From contig NZ_JAKNHJ010000002.1 in NCBI RefSeq assembly GCF_022133705.1, positions 113,801 through 177,800 on the forward strand: a DNA stretch of 64,000 bases, given 5' to 3'. This document shows positions 10,085 through 19,359 of this stretch, piece after piece. Each line of letters begins with the position of its first letter. Within the stretch, counting starts at the first letter, position 1. The notes under the pieces are model-generated. The model searched no databases, was not told where the DNA came from, and saw only the letters and a program-made list of their open reading frames with translations. The position numbers and the translations under genes are program-made. The stretch comes from Varibaculum cambriense (GTDB lineage Bacteria; Actinomycetota; Actinomycetes; Actinomycetales; Actinomycetaceae).

Positions 10085-11476
10085 ATGGATAGTTATCAGA
10101 CGGCACAACCCTCTGCCGGATCCCCCTTCCCTGTTGCCGGAAATTCAAAGAAGTCGGCGGTACAATCTTCCAACGTACAGACCGCGACGATCGCTGGTTA
10201 TCGCCTGTTAAAGGCCTTGGGCTCGGGCACTATGGGTGAAGTGTGGAAGGTCGCTGATCCTTGGGGGAACTTATACGCCGCTAAGATTTTGCGTTCCAAA
10301 TTGGCAATCAAGCCCGGGATTGTTCAACGCTTTCGAATGGAAAAAGATTTGGTCACCGGGGTGCGGCATCAAAATATTGTAGAGGTTTATGACCTGATCC
10401 AGACCCCGGAATATATGGCGATCATTATGGAATATACCGATGGCGGGGATTTGGGGGAGCTGCTGAAAAAGCAGGGTACGCTGCTGCCTTTAGATGCCGT
10501 CTACTATTGCATGGGTATTGCCGCTGGTCTGTCTCCGATTCATCATGCCGGAATTGTCCATCGTGACCTAAAGCCTTCGAATATTTTGTTGCAACTACAA
10601 GGGGGCTACCTGGTGCCCAAAATTGCGGATTTTGGGTTAGCCCGGTGGATTGATCCCCGTTACGAAATCCAGACTACGAAGCGTTCTGGAACCCCCTACT
10701 ATATGGCTCCCGAAATGATTGAAGGCAAAGGGGTGAGCTCCAAAACCGATATTTATTCCCTGGGAGTGATTCTTTACGAGTTGCTCTGCGGAATCACCCC
10801 TTTTAGAGGTTCGGTGGCGGAAGTGTTAAACCATCAGTTCTACGATATGCCGGGAATGCTACCGGGAATTCCCAGCTCTTTGTGGAATGTGATTACCCAA
10901 ATGCTGGCGAAAGAAACTTCGGTACGACCCAGTGCTGCCCAGACCCACGCCCTCTTGAAGTCGGTAGTTGACCAGGTTCGTTCCCTTGAAGCCCTGGAGG
11001 TGTTGAAGGAGCCCCCGCCTCCGCAACCTTTAGCCGATGTGGTGCGGGTTTCCCCGCCGGATGCTCAAACTTCCTTGGCCTCGGTCAAACCGATCATTCC
11101 CGCCCACGATGAGGCCGAAACCCAGTCGGGGCAGACGGCTCACGGGCGGGTGGAACCGGCGGCTCCCGTCTGGCAACCGGTGACTTTACCTCCGGCGATT
11201 ATGGTAAACACCGAGGATGCTATCGGGGCAGGAGCGGGATCTCCCGGGGACTTTTCGCCGCCGAGGGAGCAGGAGGATTCTGTAAATGAGCAAACCCTGG
11301 GAGCCTGGATGAACAGTTCAGATTTTTCTGAGAATGTAGCAATAGTTTCTCCCCGACAGGGTGCGCTAACTCCCCGCCGGAGTGCAGCCAAAGAAATCGC
11401 CGGCGGAGTCGCGATCGGCTTAGCTGTTGGTGCTCTAATCACCCTGGTAGCAGCGGTAGTTTTGCTACTGTTTTAA
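10085..11476 (+). CDS. Membrane-anchored serine/threonine protein kinase
   Basis: A Hanks-type kinase of about 463 residues. Numbering from the ATG at 10085, the glycine loop is LGSGTMGEVW, the ATP-binding lysine is Lys67 (YAAKIL), the catalytic loop HRDLKPSN has Asp161, and DFG Asp182 and the APE motif follow. The kinase domain covers about residues 37-310. A Pro/Ala-rich linker then leads to one C-terminal transmembrane helix (GVAIGLAVGALITLVAAVV), so the kinase faces the cytosol and no extracellular sensor remains. No PASTA repeats are present. AGGGA precedes 10085; an in-frame ATG at 10049 would add 12 residues but lacks a ribosome site. Confidence 0.9.
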   Translation: MDSYQTAQPSAGSPFPVAGNSKKSAVQSSNVQTATIAGYRLLKALGSGTMGEVWKVADPWGNLYAAKILRSKLAIKPGIVQRFRMEKDLVTGVRHQNIVEVYDLIQTPEYMAIIMEYTDGGDLGELLKKQGTLLPLDAVYYCMGIAAGLSPIHHAGIVHRDLKPSNILLQLQGGYLVPKIADFGLARWIDPRYEIQTTKRSGTPYYMAPEMIEGKGVSSKTDIYSLGVILYELLCGITPFRGSVAEVLNHQFYDMPGMLPGIPSSLWNVITQMLAKETSVRPSAAQTHALLKSVVDQVRSLEALEVLKEPPPPQPLADVVRVSPPDAQTSLASVKPIIPAHDEAETQSGQTAHGRVEPAAPVWQPVTLPPAIMVNTEDAIGAGAGSPGDFSPPREQEDSVNEQTLGAWMNSSDFSENVAIVSPRQGALTPRRSAAKEIAGGVAIGLAVGALITLVAAVVLLLF

Positions 11477-11486
11477 GGGATCCAGC

Positions 11487-14400
11487 TTAGTCTTGCGCCT
11501 CTTTTAGAAGTTTGCTTAGGCGCGGTAGTGAAACGCGTTCGCGAGTACCCAGGGGCTGGGCAAACAGCGAGACCCGTAACTCTTCTATTAGCCAGCGGCC
11601 GTGGATGAGGGCGGCTACGGCAGTAGGATCTGCGGCTAGGTTTTCCTGGTTTTCTAGCTTTCCGCTTGCACCCTCCCAAATAGCTAGAGCCTGTTCTTCC
11701 TGTTGGCTTCCCTTGCTGCGCCCCTGACTTGCTTTTTGTAGACGAGTAGCTATCGCCTGTAAATAGCGTCCTAAATCCTCAGCTCCCTCACACAAGTCCC
11801 ACAGGAACCCCGGGTAGATCAGCTGTGATAGTTGGGAGCGCACCTGGGTAACTTCCCCTAAGGCTGCGAGGGGGAAATGCGAGGATAGTGCGGCTGATAC
11901 CTCCCGGTAGCTGGCACCAACCTCCCCAAGTTCGCGGGCGAGGACGTACACTTCGTCCTCGAAACGGTCACGGAAATCTGCAGCGAACTGCCGCAGGGTG
12001 GAAGAGTCCCGAACTGTCCAGGTGTCGGCCTGGGCTTTTTTGAGGCAGCGCCAGGTGGCAACCAGTTGCAGATCGGAAAGTAATGCTACTTTTTCGTAGG
12101 GCAGTGCCGCCAGGTTTAGCGCTAAACGAGCTGGCCAGCGCGTAAAGATGCGGCTAGGTGGTAAGTAAAGCTGGGAGCAAAGCAGGCAGGTAACCCCAAA
12201 GTGTTGGGCACGCTGAGCCTGCTGCAAGCTGTCGAAGCGCGCCACTCGCACCGGGAATATTGGGGAAGCGGGATCCTGCCGGCTATTGTTGTCGCCGCTT
12301 GATCGGGCAGAAGAGGGGTTTTCGTAGCGGTTTTTTTGCGAGCCAGTAAGCAGTGATAATCCGAAGGGACGCGGAAGACGCTGCGGCAGTAACCCCGGGA
12401 AGGATCTTCCAGACATCTCACCGGCAGAAATAGTTATTTCAGCAGGTAAAACTGCGTGTTGGTTGCGTATTTGCGGCCAAGCAGAAGAAAAATCTGTTTC
12501 CGGGAAACGCTGCTTGGAGGCCTTAGTAGCTTCCTGATTGCTACGCCTCGTTTGGGAAGGGACAGGGTTTTTCTGCCTGCTTTCGGCTTTGCTTACCTGC
12601 GAGAGCGCTTCCCGGATGACCTGTTTGCGGGCCGCGCGCCCTTTTTTACCGTAGCGCTTCTGCAGTTTTTCGAGGTCACGAGAATAAATCTGCTCTTTCC
12701 CTACGCGCAGCGCAAAACGAATGCGCAAATGGGCAGGTAAACTCGCGACCGCTTGGGAAAATTCTTGTTCGGTTACCTCCACGGCGCGCAGCTGGTCAAG
12801 AGCCGCAATGAAAAGTGAAGCCAGCGGACGGGAGGGGGCAGTGTGATTGTTATTGCTTGCGGCTTCGCCTTGGTCGCGGTGGCTATGATTTTCACCAGTG
12901 CTCGCAGCGTTAGCAGCAGCGGGGTTGTGGTCTTTTGAGGAGTGGCTATTTTTCTCGTGTCTTGCGTTAGGGTCAGGTGTTGCTGAGCTACCCTTGTCCT
13001 CACTGCCCATATTTCCCGTATCTTTAGGATTGGGGTCGCTGGGGGGAGTAGATTTATCGCCGTTATCAATCCCCGCCCAAGCAGCTAGGCGTCCCAGGGA
13101 AGCTTGTAGCGCTTCCTCTTGTTTAATCTGCACCGGGGTAGGTTCGTGGCTTTCGGCGGCGCCGGTAGCAGCCGTGGGATTAGCTAGTTCCCGCTCAATC
13201 CATCTGCTTACTTCTGCCCCCACCTGCGGGGCAGGTACTAGTTGGCGGCGTACCGCTTTCGGTAACGCTCGAATCAGCGCGGTGAATAGCTCTGGCCACA
13301 GCCCCGGAACCGTCCATTGGAATTCTTGCGGATTAAGGTAGGGCAGCTGCTCCAGTGTGACTTGGCAGGTAATGCCATCTTCTTCCTTGCCGGGAGCAAA
13401 CTGATATTGCAGGGGCAAACTAAACTCTGCCCCTATCCAGCGGTCAGGGAAACCCGAAGTGGAAAGCTGGGTGAGTTTGCCCGCCAGATTGGTTTGGTTT
13501 CCAATCGATTTATCTGCGGCTTCACCGCTGGAGTAGTTGCGGGGAGCGCTAGTCTTGGCAGCAGACGGCAACAATACGTCCTCGGGATAATCCAAAATAT
13601 GGGGGTCATCTTGACGTTTGAACCAGGCCGCAAAAGTTCCCGGATTGGTTACTTCTTTGCCCAAGCGGGCAGCGAAAAATGCCGCCAAAGCGTCCTCGCC
13701 GGCAACAATCCCGGCCTGGCGGGTACGTTGCTCAACTTCTAGGGCACGCTGCAGCAGCTTTTCATTGCGTTTTAAGAAGGGATAGTTTAAGGAGGCATCC
13801 CCTCTGACTAGTGCATTAGTGATAAAGAGGGCGCGTGCCCACTGCTTCGCGGTCTGCGGGGACTGCTCACCGGGCAGATTAACATTAGCTGCTACCGGTG
13901 ATAGCGCAGGCATGGCTTTATTCCCGAGTCGAGACAGAGGTATCGGCACATCAGCAGCAATCGTGAGGCCATACAGGGTAATGCGCTCCGGTACCATTGC
14001 GGTACCTTTCCGGCTCGACCAATACGGTTCCCCATAGGAGCGTTTTACCAGGTGCTTTCCCGCATGAATAATCCAACCAGGATTAACCCGGGCAACGTTG
14101 CGGGCAAAAAGCCGCGAGGTTTCCACCAGTTCGGCAGCCATTACCCAATCGAATGTGCGGTTAGAGAGCCCAGAACCAGGCCAAATCGTGAAGCGAGCAC
14201 CACGCGGAGCCAAATACTGTTTGGCGCGCTGATCCCAGTTACCAATCCCAGATAGCATTCCTACCAGCAAGGAACGGTGAATCGCATCCGTGTCGGAATG
14301 CTTGGAAGTCAGGCTTTGGCAAGCCGCAATCAGTTCGGTGGATTCCGGGTCTGGCCGGTAGCTTGAGCGGGAGGGCTTCGCTAGGGGACGCGCGTTAATT

Positions 14401-16280
14401 CCTAGTTCTTTTAATAGTTGCCGCAGTTGGTGGGTAAGGTCTTGCCATTCCCGGGTACGCAAATAATGCAAGAATTCGCGCTGGCACATTTTCCTAAAAG
14501 CACTCCCGGACAGGTCACGGGATTGAGTGCGCAGGTAGCGCCAAAGATTTAAGTAAGTCAGGAAGTCAGAACTGGAATCCAAGAAACGCGAATGAGCTTG
14601 ATCGGCAGCTTCTTGGTGTTCTAGAGGGCGCAGGCGTACATCTTGCATCGACAGCGCCGAAACAATAACTAATGCCTCCGATACGCAGCCGCGCCGGTCC
14701 GCCTCCAGCAGCATTCGGGCTAACCGCGGATCAATCGGCAACTTGGCGAGGCGTTTGCCCAATTTGGTAAGGCGATACCCCTCGGAGTTTTCGCTCCGCT
14801 GCGAGAGCGCCCCCAATTCGTAAAGCAACTGCTCTCCGTCCCGGACTTGCCGAGGATCCGGGGCATCAATAAAGGGAAAATCGGCCACTTTCCCCAGGTT
14901 TAGCGAGGCCATCGCCAAAATCACTGAAGCTAGGGAAGTACGCAATATCTCGGGTTCAGTAAAACGCGGGCGTGCCAGGAAGTTCTCTTCCGAATACAGC
15001 CGGATACAAATCCCCTCGCTAATCCGCCCGCAACGCCCCGCCCGCTGGCGGGCGCTGGCTTGGGAAACTTCTTCAATCGGTAGGCGCTGTACTTTAGTGC
15101 GCTGCGAATAGCGAGAAATCCGCGCCAGACCAGGGTCAATCACATATTTAATACCCGGCACGGTTAGTGAAGTTTCCGCCACATTGGTGGCGAGCACAAT
15201 TCGCGGATAAGGATGCGGGGCGAAGATGCGTTGCTGTTCGGCCGGAGACAATCGGGCAAACAGCGGCAGTATTTCCACAGCTCCCGGAGTGTTTGTACGT
15301 TCCCCGGCGCGCACGTACCGGGAACCCAAATGCGCGGCGAGGGCGGCCTCGGTGTCCCGAATATCCCGCTCACCGGGCAAAAACACCAAAATATCGCCGG
15401 GGTCGCCAGCAAAAAGTTCATCAACCGCCTGGCAGATTCCCTCAGTTTGGTCTTTCACTTCACCGCGGGCGGTTCCCGATTTCTGCTGTTCAAAAAGATT
15501 CTTGCGGTTCTGCCCAGGGGTTTCCTCTTCTCCTACTTCGTCCTCACCCTGAGTATCCGATCCCTCCAGGGGGCGGTAACGTATCTCAACCGGGTAGGTG
15601 CGACCAGATACCTCAATAATCGGCACTGGGTAACCGGGACGGGAAAAATGCTCGGCAAAACGCTGAGAATCAATAGTTGCCGAGGTAATAATGACTTTCA
15701 AATCCGGGCGGCGCGGCAACAGGCGCGCCAAATACCCCAAAATAAAATCAATGTTCAAGGAGCGTTCGTGGGCTTCATCCACAATGATGGTGTCATAGCG
15801 TTTCAGCAGGGGATCGGTGCGGATTTCCGCTAATAAAATCCCATCTGTCATTAACTTGACCATGGTTTTGCTAGAGACTACATCGGTAAAACGCACCTGG
15901 AACCCGATAGTTTGACCTAGCTCTTCCCTAAGCTCACTGGCAATGCGGGTAGCTACTGAGCGAGCCGCAATTCGCCGCGGCTGAGTGTGTCCGATTAATG
16001 CGCCGCGTCCTCTGCCTAGCTCTAGGCAAATTTTTGGCAGCTGGGTAGTTTTCCCGGATCCAGTTTCCCCGGAAACCACTACCACCTGGTTGTTAGCGAT
16101 AGCTTCCGCGATTTCTTGCCGCCGGGCACTTACTGGAAGCTCCTCGGGATAGGAGATAGTAGCAGGCGCATTATTTAAGGTTTTCGCGTGGCGGCGGGCA
16201 GGATGCTTAGCTTCCTTATCGGGTTTTTTGGCTCGCGCAGGGCGCTTATCCTGCTTGCCAGCTGCGTGCTGCTCGCTCAT
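11487..16280 (-). CDS. hrpA: ATP-dependent RNA helicase HrpA (DEAH box)
   Basis: A 1597-residue DEAH/RHA helicase. After a basic N-terminal tail come Walker A GETGSGKTTQLP (near residue 71), the DEAH box in IIVDEAHERS, the SATID motif, and the QRAGRCGR motif VI. A long C-terminal half carries the HrpA-specific domain (DUF3418 type). E. coli HrpA, known for rescuing stalled ribosomes, is about 300 residues shorter. Much of the excess is a hydrophilic Asn/Asp/Ser/His-rich low-complexity stretch at about residues 1043-1150. The gene converges on the kinase gene, with only 10 bp between stops. Its start has GGGAGGG upstream. Confidence 0.95.
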   Translation of the reverse strand: MSEQHAAGKQDKRPARAKKPDKEAKHPARRHAKTLNNAPATISYPEELPVSARRQEIAEAIANNQVVVVSGETGSGKTTQLPKICLELGRGRGALIGHTQPRRIAARSVATRIASELREELGQTIGFQVRFTDVVSSKTMVKLMTDGILLAEIRTDPLLKRYDTIIVDEAHERSLNIDFILGYLARLLPRRPDLKVIITSATIDSQRFAEHFSRPGYPVPIIEVSGRTYPVEIRYRPLEGSDTQGEDEVGEEETPGQNRKNLFEQQKSGTARGEVKDQTEGICQAVDELFAGDPGDILVFLPGERDIRDTEAALAAHLGSRYVRAGERTNTPGAVEILPLFARLSPAEQQRIFAPHPYPRIVLATNVAETSLTVPGIKYVIDPGLARISRYSQRTKVQRLPIEEVSQASARQRAGRCGRISEGICIRLYSEENFLARPRFTEPEILRTSLASVILAMASLNLGKVADFPFIDAPDPRQVRDGEQLLYELGALSQRSENSEGYRLTKLGKRLAKLPIDPRLARMLLEADRRGCVSEALVIVSALSMQDVRLRPLEHQEAADQAHSRFLDSSSDFLTYLNLWRYLRTQSRDLSGSAFRKMCQREFLHYLRTREWQDLTHQLRQLLKELGINARPLAKPSRSSYRPDPESTELIAACQSLTSKHSDTDAIHRSLLVGMLSGIGNWDQRAKQYLAPRGARFTIWPGSGLSNRTFDWVMAAELVETSRLFARNVARVNPGWIIHAGKHLVKRSYGEPYWSSRKGTAMVPERITLYGLTIAADVPIPLSRLGNKAMPALSPVAANVNLPGEQSPQTAKQWARALFITNALVRGDASLNYPFLKRNEKLLQRALEVEQRTRQAGIVAGEDALAAFFAARLGKEVTNPGTFAAWFKRQDDPHILDYPEDVLLPSAAKTSAPRNYSSGEAADKSIGNQTNLAGKLTQLSTSGFPDRWIGAEFSLPLQYQFAPGKEEDGITCQVTLEQLPYLNPQEFQWTVPGLWPELFTALIRALPKAVRRQLVPAPQVGAEVSRWIERELANPTAATGAAESHEPTPVQIKQEEALQASLGRLAAWAGIDNGDKSTPPSDPNPKDTGNMGSEDKGSSATPDPNARHEKNSHSSKDHNPAAANAASTGENHSHRDQGEAASNNNHTAPSRPLASLFIAALDQLRAVEVTEQEFSQAVASLPAHLRIRFALRVGKEQIYSRDLEKLQKRYGKKGRAARKQVIREALSQVSKAESRQKNPVPSQTRRSNQEATKASKQRFPETDFSSAWPQIRNQHAVLPAEITISAGEMSGRSFPGLLPQRLPRPFGLSLLTGSQKNRYENPSSARSSGDNNSRQDPASPIFPVRVARFDSLQQAQRAQHFGVTCLLCSQLYLPPSRIFTRWPARLALNLAALPYEKVALLSDLQLVATWRCLKKAQADTWTVRDSSTLRQFAADFRDRFEDEVYVLARELGEVGASYREVSAALSSHFPLAALGEVTQVRSQLSQLIYPGFLWDLCEGAEDLGRYLQAIATRLQKASQGRSKGSQQEEQALAIWEGASGKLENQENLAADPTAVAALIHGRWLIEELRVSLFAQPLGTRERVSLPRLSKLLKEAQD

Positions 16281-16970
16281 CGCCCTCCCTTACCGCTGTG
16301 AAGCCAGTCTAACAATCCACAAGGCGAGGGTAATTTTCTGCTTCTGATTATTTTGCGAATCACTCGCTATTTCATCGCGGGAAGAGTTTGATTCCAAGGA
16401 GTTGGAGGGGAGCGAAGCCTGGTAATAATCAGCAGATATTTAAAGACTGCATGCGTCCATAAAACATGTTCTATCTCACAGTTAAATAATTTTTAAAAAT
16501 TAGCATTAACTTATTGTGCAATATAAGTTAAATTGTTCCAGTTGGTAGAATTTTAAATTAATGTAAAGGTACTTTAGTCCCGCATTGGGACTCAGTAGTT
16601 TTGCCTTTATGAAAATATGAAAAGATTCTAAAATAAAATATCATAAAAATCCTTGCGGGACGCTAGGTGCTCTTGTAAACTTAGTTCGTGGCGTGGCTAC
16701 AAAGGCCGGCTTGTAAAGTACGTAAAGGTGCGTACGAGCCTCACCGCCTCCGGGGCGGGGATTTGCGACTAAATAAAAGAGTTTTGGACTATTGGCGTCT
16801 GAAACTTTTTACTTTTCAATATGTAATTGAAAATCTAAAAATTGGTCTTTTAAATGGTAATTTCTATTATTTAATAGATCAAAATATTTTCTTCAGTGTC
16901 GAAGAAAAAAGGGTTTTATTCCGACCCTATCAATACCAATTTCCTCAGGGATAACTTGAAAGGATTCCGT
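16281..16970. other. AT-rich intergenic region upstream of the cai-type island
   Basis: About 690 bp with no convincing gene. Base composition falls sharply, with long A/T tracts at 16480-16670 and 16780-16920, against a much more balanced neighbourhood. Small hairpins are present, for example AGTCCC at 16576 with GGGACT at 16587. An 88-codon open frame at 16688 lacks codon structure and a ribosome site. The region probably contains the promoter of the downstream operon and may mark the edge of acquired DNA. Confidence 0.6.
16813..16833. promoter_or_regulatory. Candidate operator, perfect 8+5+8 palindrome
   Basis: TTTTCAAT at 16813-16820 is followed by a 5-nt spacer and its exact complement ATTGAAAA at 16826-16833, about 140 bp before the MFS start. 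Size and symmetry fit a TetR-type operator, and a TetR gene lies in the island. The link is inferred only. Confidence 0.4.
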
Positions 16971-18314
16971 ATGAAAATGTTTAGAAGCGGCGAAGTTGTT
17001 GCCTTGGACCTTTCCCGGGGTAGACGCGTAATGCTGTTGGTATTAGTATCAATGGCCAGTTCAATGATTTATCTACCTCCATATATGAAAATAGTGTTTT
17101 ATGACCCGTTGATGAAGGCGTTGAACTGCACGAATGCCGATCTTGGGGTGTTGATGTCCGCATATGCGACAACCGCTTTGATTTGTTATCTGCCTTCAGG
17201 GATAGTGGCTGACAAATTTAGAATGCGAACTCTGAATGCGGCCGGTTTGATCTCTACAGCCGCCCTAACCTTCGTGTTTGCTCTACTTCCGTCTGTTGGT
17301 ACCTTGATGCTGGTCTTTGTCGCAATGGGGGTTACTACCATCTTGGTTTGGTGGGGAGTGCGCTTCAAACTGGTACGACTGATTTCTGAGGAGGAATCTT
17401 ACGGGCGCAATATTGGTATTTCCTACGGTATATATGGAGCCGTGGGCCTCGTTTGTGGCTTTTTACAAATGGGAATTATCGGTCTGTTCGGGAAGCAATT
17501 TGACCTCGCGATTTCCACCACTCTGGCGGTAATCGGAGGATTGCTGCTACTAATGGGGATTCTTTCGATATTCTTGGTGCCCAAGTTTGCGGGAGAGATC
17601 GGCTCTGCAGATTCGTCTGGTTTTAATTTCTCGATGGTACTAACCGCCTTGAAAATGCCGGTAGTTTGGTTGTGTGCCGGAACGATGTTTTTCGTTTACT
17701 TCTATTACACCGGGGTTGCTTACACTACGCCTTATTTGCAAAACGTACTTGGTGCATCTCTGGGGGTAGTGTCTTTCGTATCGATAGTTCGCACCTATGC
17801 GGTAACCCTAATATCAGGACCAATTTTTGGGGTAATCACTAAACGGAATGGTTCTCCCTCGAAGGTCATTATTGGCGGTTCAATAATCGTGGTTTGTGGG
17901 ATGCTCTCCTTGATGCTTCTACCCCACGAAGCTAGTTTCGCGGTAGTCGGAGCTATCGTAACTATCCTGCTGGGCTTTGTGGCTAACGGGGCTTATGGCA
18001 TTGCTTCATCCCAGTTGTCGGAAGGTAAGGTGCCCATCTCAGTGTTCGGCACGGCTACGGGATTACTCTCGGTTATCGGTTTCGCCCCTGATACGTTCTC
18101 TTCTACGTGGTTTGGGGTGCTTATCGATAAACACGGTAACGGAGCATATCCGCAAATTTTCTTGATCCTCGCAGTTTCAGCTCTACTGGCGGTGCTATTT
18201 GCTGGTGCCCTGCTACTTTATGTGCGTAAGAATAAGGTCAAGCTGGAACAAGTAGAAGAAAAACTCGGAGAATCCGCCTTAGAGGACGATGCCCATTCAA
18301 AGAAGAACAACTAA
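16971..18314 (+). CDS. MFS transporter, likely carrier for the cai-type island
   Basis: A 447-residue, 12-helix major facilitator protein. The ATG at 16971 is preferred over the longer frame because AAAGGA lies 6 nt upstream and the N terminus then matches family architecture. The loop 2-3 signature is recognisable as GIVADKFRMRTL. It ends 9 bp before the hydrolase gene and begins the gene run that includes caiA-, caiB- and caiC-like genes. E. coli uses the unrelated BCCT antiporter CaiT at this step, so this protein probably imports the pathway substrate or exchanges it with product. Substrate is inferred from context alone. Confidence 0.85.
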   Translation: MKMFRSGEVVALDLSRGRRVMLLVLVSMASSMIYLPPYMKIVFYDPLMKALNCTNADLGVLMSAYATTALICYLPSGIVADKFRMRTLNAAGLISTAALTFVFALLPSVGTLMLVFVAMGVTTILVWWGVRFKLVRLISEEESYGRNIGISYGIYGAVGLVCGFLQMGIIGLFGKQFDLAISTTLAVIGGLLLLMGILSIFLVPKFAGEIGSADSSGFNFSMVLTALKMPVVWLCAGTMFFVYFYYTGVAYTTPYLQNVLGASLGVVSFVSIVRTYAVTLISGPIFGVITKRNGSPSKVIIGGSIIVVCGMLSLMLLPHEASFAVVGAIVTILLGFVANGAYGIASSQLSEGKVPISVFGTATGLLSVIGFAPDTFSSTWFGVLIDKHGNGAYPQIFLILAVSALLAVLFAGALLLYVRKNKVKLEQVEEKLGESALEDDAHSKKNN

Positions 18315-18323
18315 GGAGAAGTT

Positions 18324-19289
18324 ATGGTAAACAAACTTGATGTACCACATTTGTGGTCGCAAGAGACTGAGCGCGCGGTAGCAAAGCAAGAAGAATTAGC
18401 AAAGGGAGTCTATTCCACAGATCAGTCCTTCGAGGAAATGCGGATTGCTTATAACAAGGAACGAGCTTACTGGAACCAAGATCCCCCTGAAATGGTGGAA
18501 GTGCGCGATGACACGGTCCCGACCGATAAAGGCGAAGTTAGAATCAGGCAGTACCGACCGGTTGAGGCGAAGACGCTTCCCTGTGTCATGTTTTTCCATG
18601 GCGGCGGCTGGGTGTTGGGCAATCTTGACACCCATGACCGGATGGCCAAGCTAATCGCCAGGGAAACCGGCGCAGCTGTGGTAGCGACTGATTACTCGCT
18701 ATCCCCAGAGGCTAAGTATCCCCAACCGATCGAAGAGGCAGTCCAGGTTTTCCACTATTTGCAAGACAACCATGAAGAGTGGGGGATAGATCCCAGGGAC
18801 TTCTCATTCACTGGGGATTCTGGCGGTGCACATATTTCACTTGCTACTTTCTTAGCTTTGCGGGGGGAAGGAATAAACCTTAGTGATATTCGTGCATTAC
18901 TGCTGTTTTATGGATGGTTCGGGCTCAGTGACTCAATGAGCTCCCGGCTACTAGGTGGATGGTGGGACGGATTGACTCAAGATGACTTCGATTTTTACAA
19001 GAGTCTCGCTTTGAAGGACATGTCGGAAACTAAACAGCCCTATGTTGATCTTTTCCGCAATGATCTGACCAAACATATGCCTCCAGTTTATCTGGCAGCA
19101 GCAGAACTGGATCCTTTGCTGGATGATTCCCGCCTGCTCTCAAAAATACTTGAGGCGAATAAAATACCGGTGCAGTTGGATGTATTTGCAGGGACAATCC
19201 ATGCTTTCTTACATCACTCCCGGATGCTAAAAGCAGCTAACGAAGCTATCGAAAATGCGGGCAGGTTCTACCAGAAGTTTGCCCGATAA
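18324..19289 (+). CDS. Alpha/beta hydrolase (HSL-like esterase)
   Basis: A 321-residue alpha/beta hydrolase of the hormone-sensitive-lipase group. The oxyanion motif is FHGGGW at residues 91-96, the nucleophile elbow GDSGG has Ser166, and the acid and base are likely Asp263 (AELDPLLDDS) and His293 (TIHAF). There is no signal peptide, so it is cytosolic. It has a strong AAGGAG site and sits between the carrier and caiA-like gene. The context suggests hydrolysis of an ester form of the substrate, for example an O-acyl derivative, but that is inference. E. coli cai operons have no such enzyme. Confidence 0.85.
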   Translation: MVNKLDVPHLWSQETERAVAKQEELAKGVYSTDQSFEEMRIAYNKERAYWNQDPPEMVEVRDDTVPTDKGEVRIRQYRPVEAKTLPCVMFFHGGGWVLGNLDTHDRMAKLIARETGAAVVATDYSLSPEAKYPQPIEEAVQVFHYLQDNHEEWGIDPRDFSFTGDSGGAHISLATFLALRGEGINLSDIRALLLFYGWFGLSDSMSSRLLGGWWDGLTQDDFDFYKSLALKDMSETKQPYVDLFRNDLTKHMPPVYLAAAELDPLLDDSRLLSKILEANKIPVQLDVFAGTIHAFLHHSRMLKAANEAIENAGRFYQKFAR

Positions 19290-19301
19290 GACCAGAGGTT
19301 T

Positions 19302-19332
19302 CTGGGGCGCTGACAATCTTCCAGCGCCCCAG
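19302..19332 (+). terminator. Strong hairpin between hydrolase and caiA-like gene
   Basis: An 11-bp perfect stem: CTGGGGCGCTG at 19302-19312 and its complement at 19322-19332, with a 9-nt loop. No T-run follows, so it is better read as an mRNA-stability or partial-termination hairpin separating the carrier/hydrolase part of the operon from the enzyme part. Confidence 0.5.
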
Positions 19333-19359
19333 GCATAACCCCATTGAAAGGAGAGAGCA

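Noticed and set aside
16688-16954. An 88-codon frame in the AT-rich region before the MFS gene
   Set aside because: No ribosome site, no recognisable motif, composition matches surrounding noncoding DNA, and it overlaps the well-supported MFS start.
19302-19332. Operon-ending terminator before the caiA-like gene
   Set aside because: Stem is strong but no T-run follows, so full termination is not supported; kept as a hairpin only.
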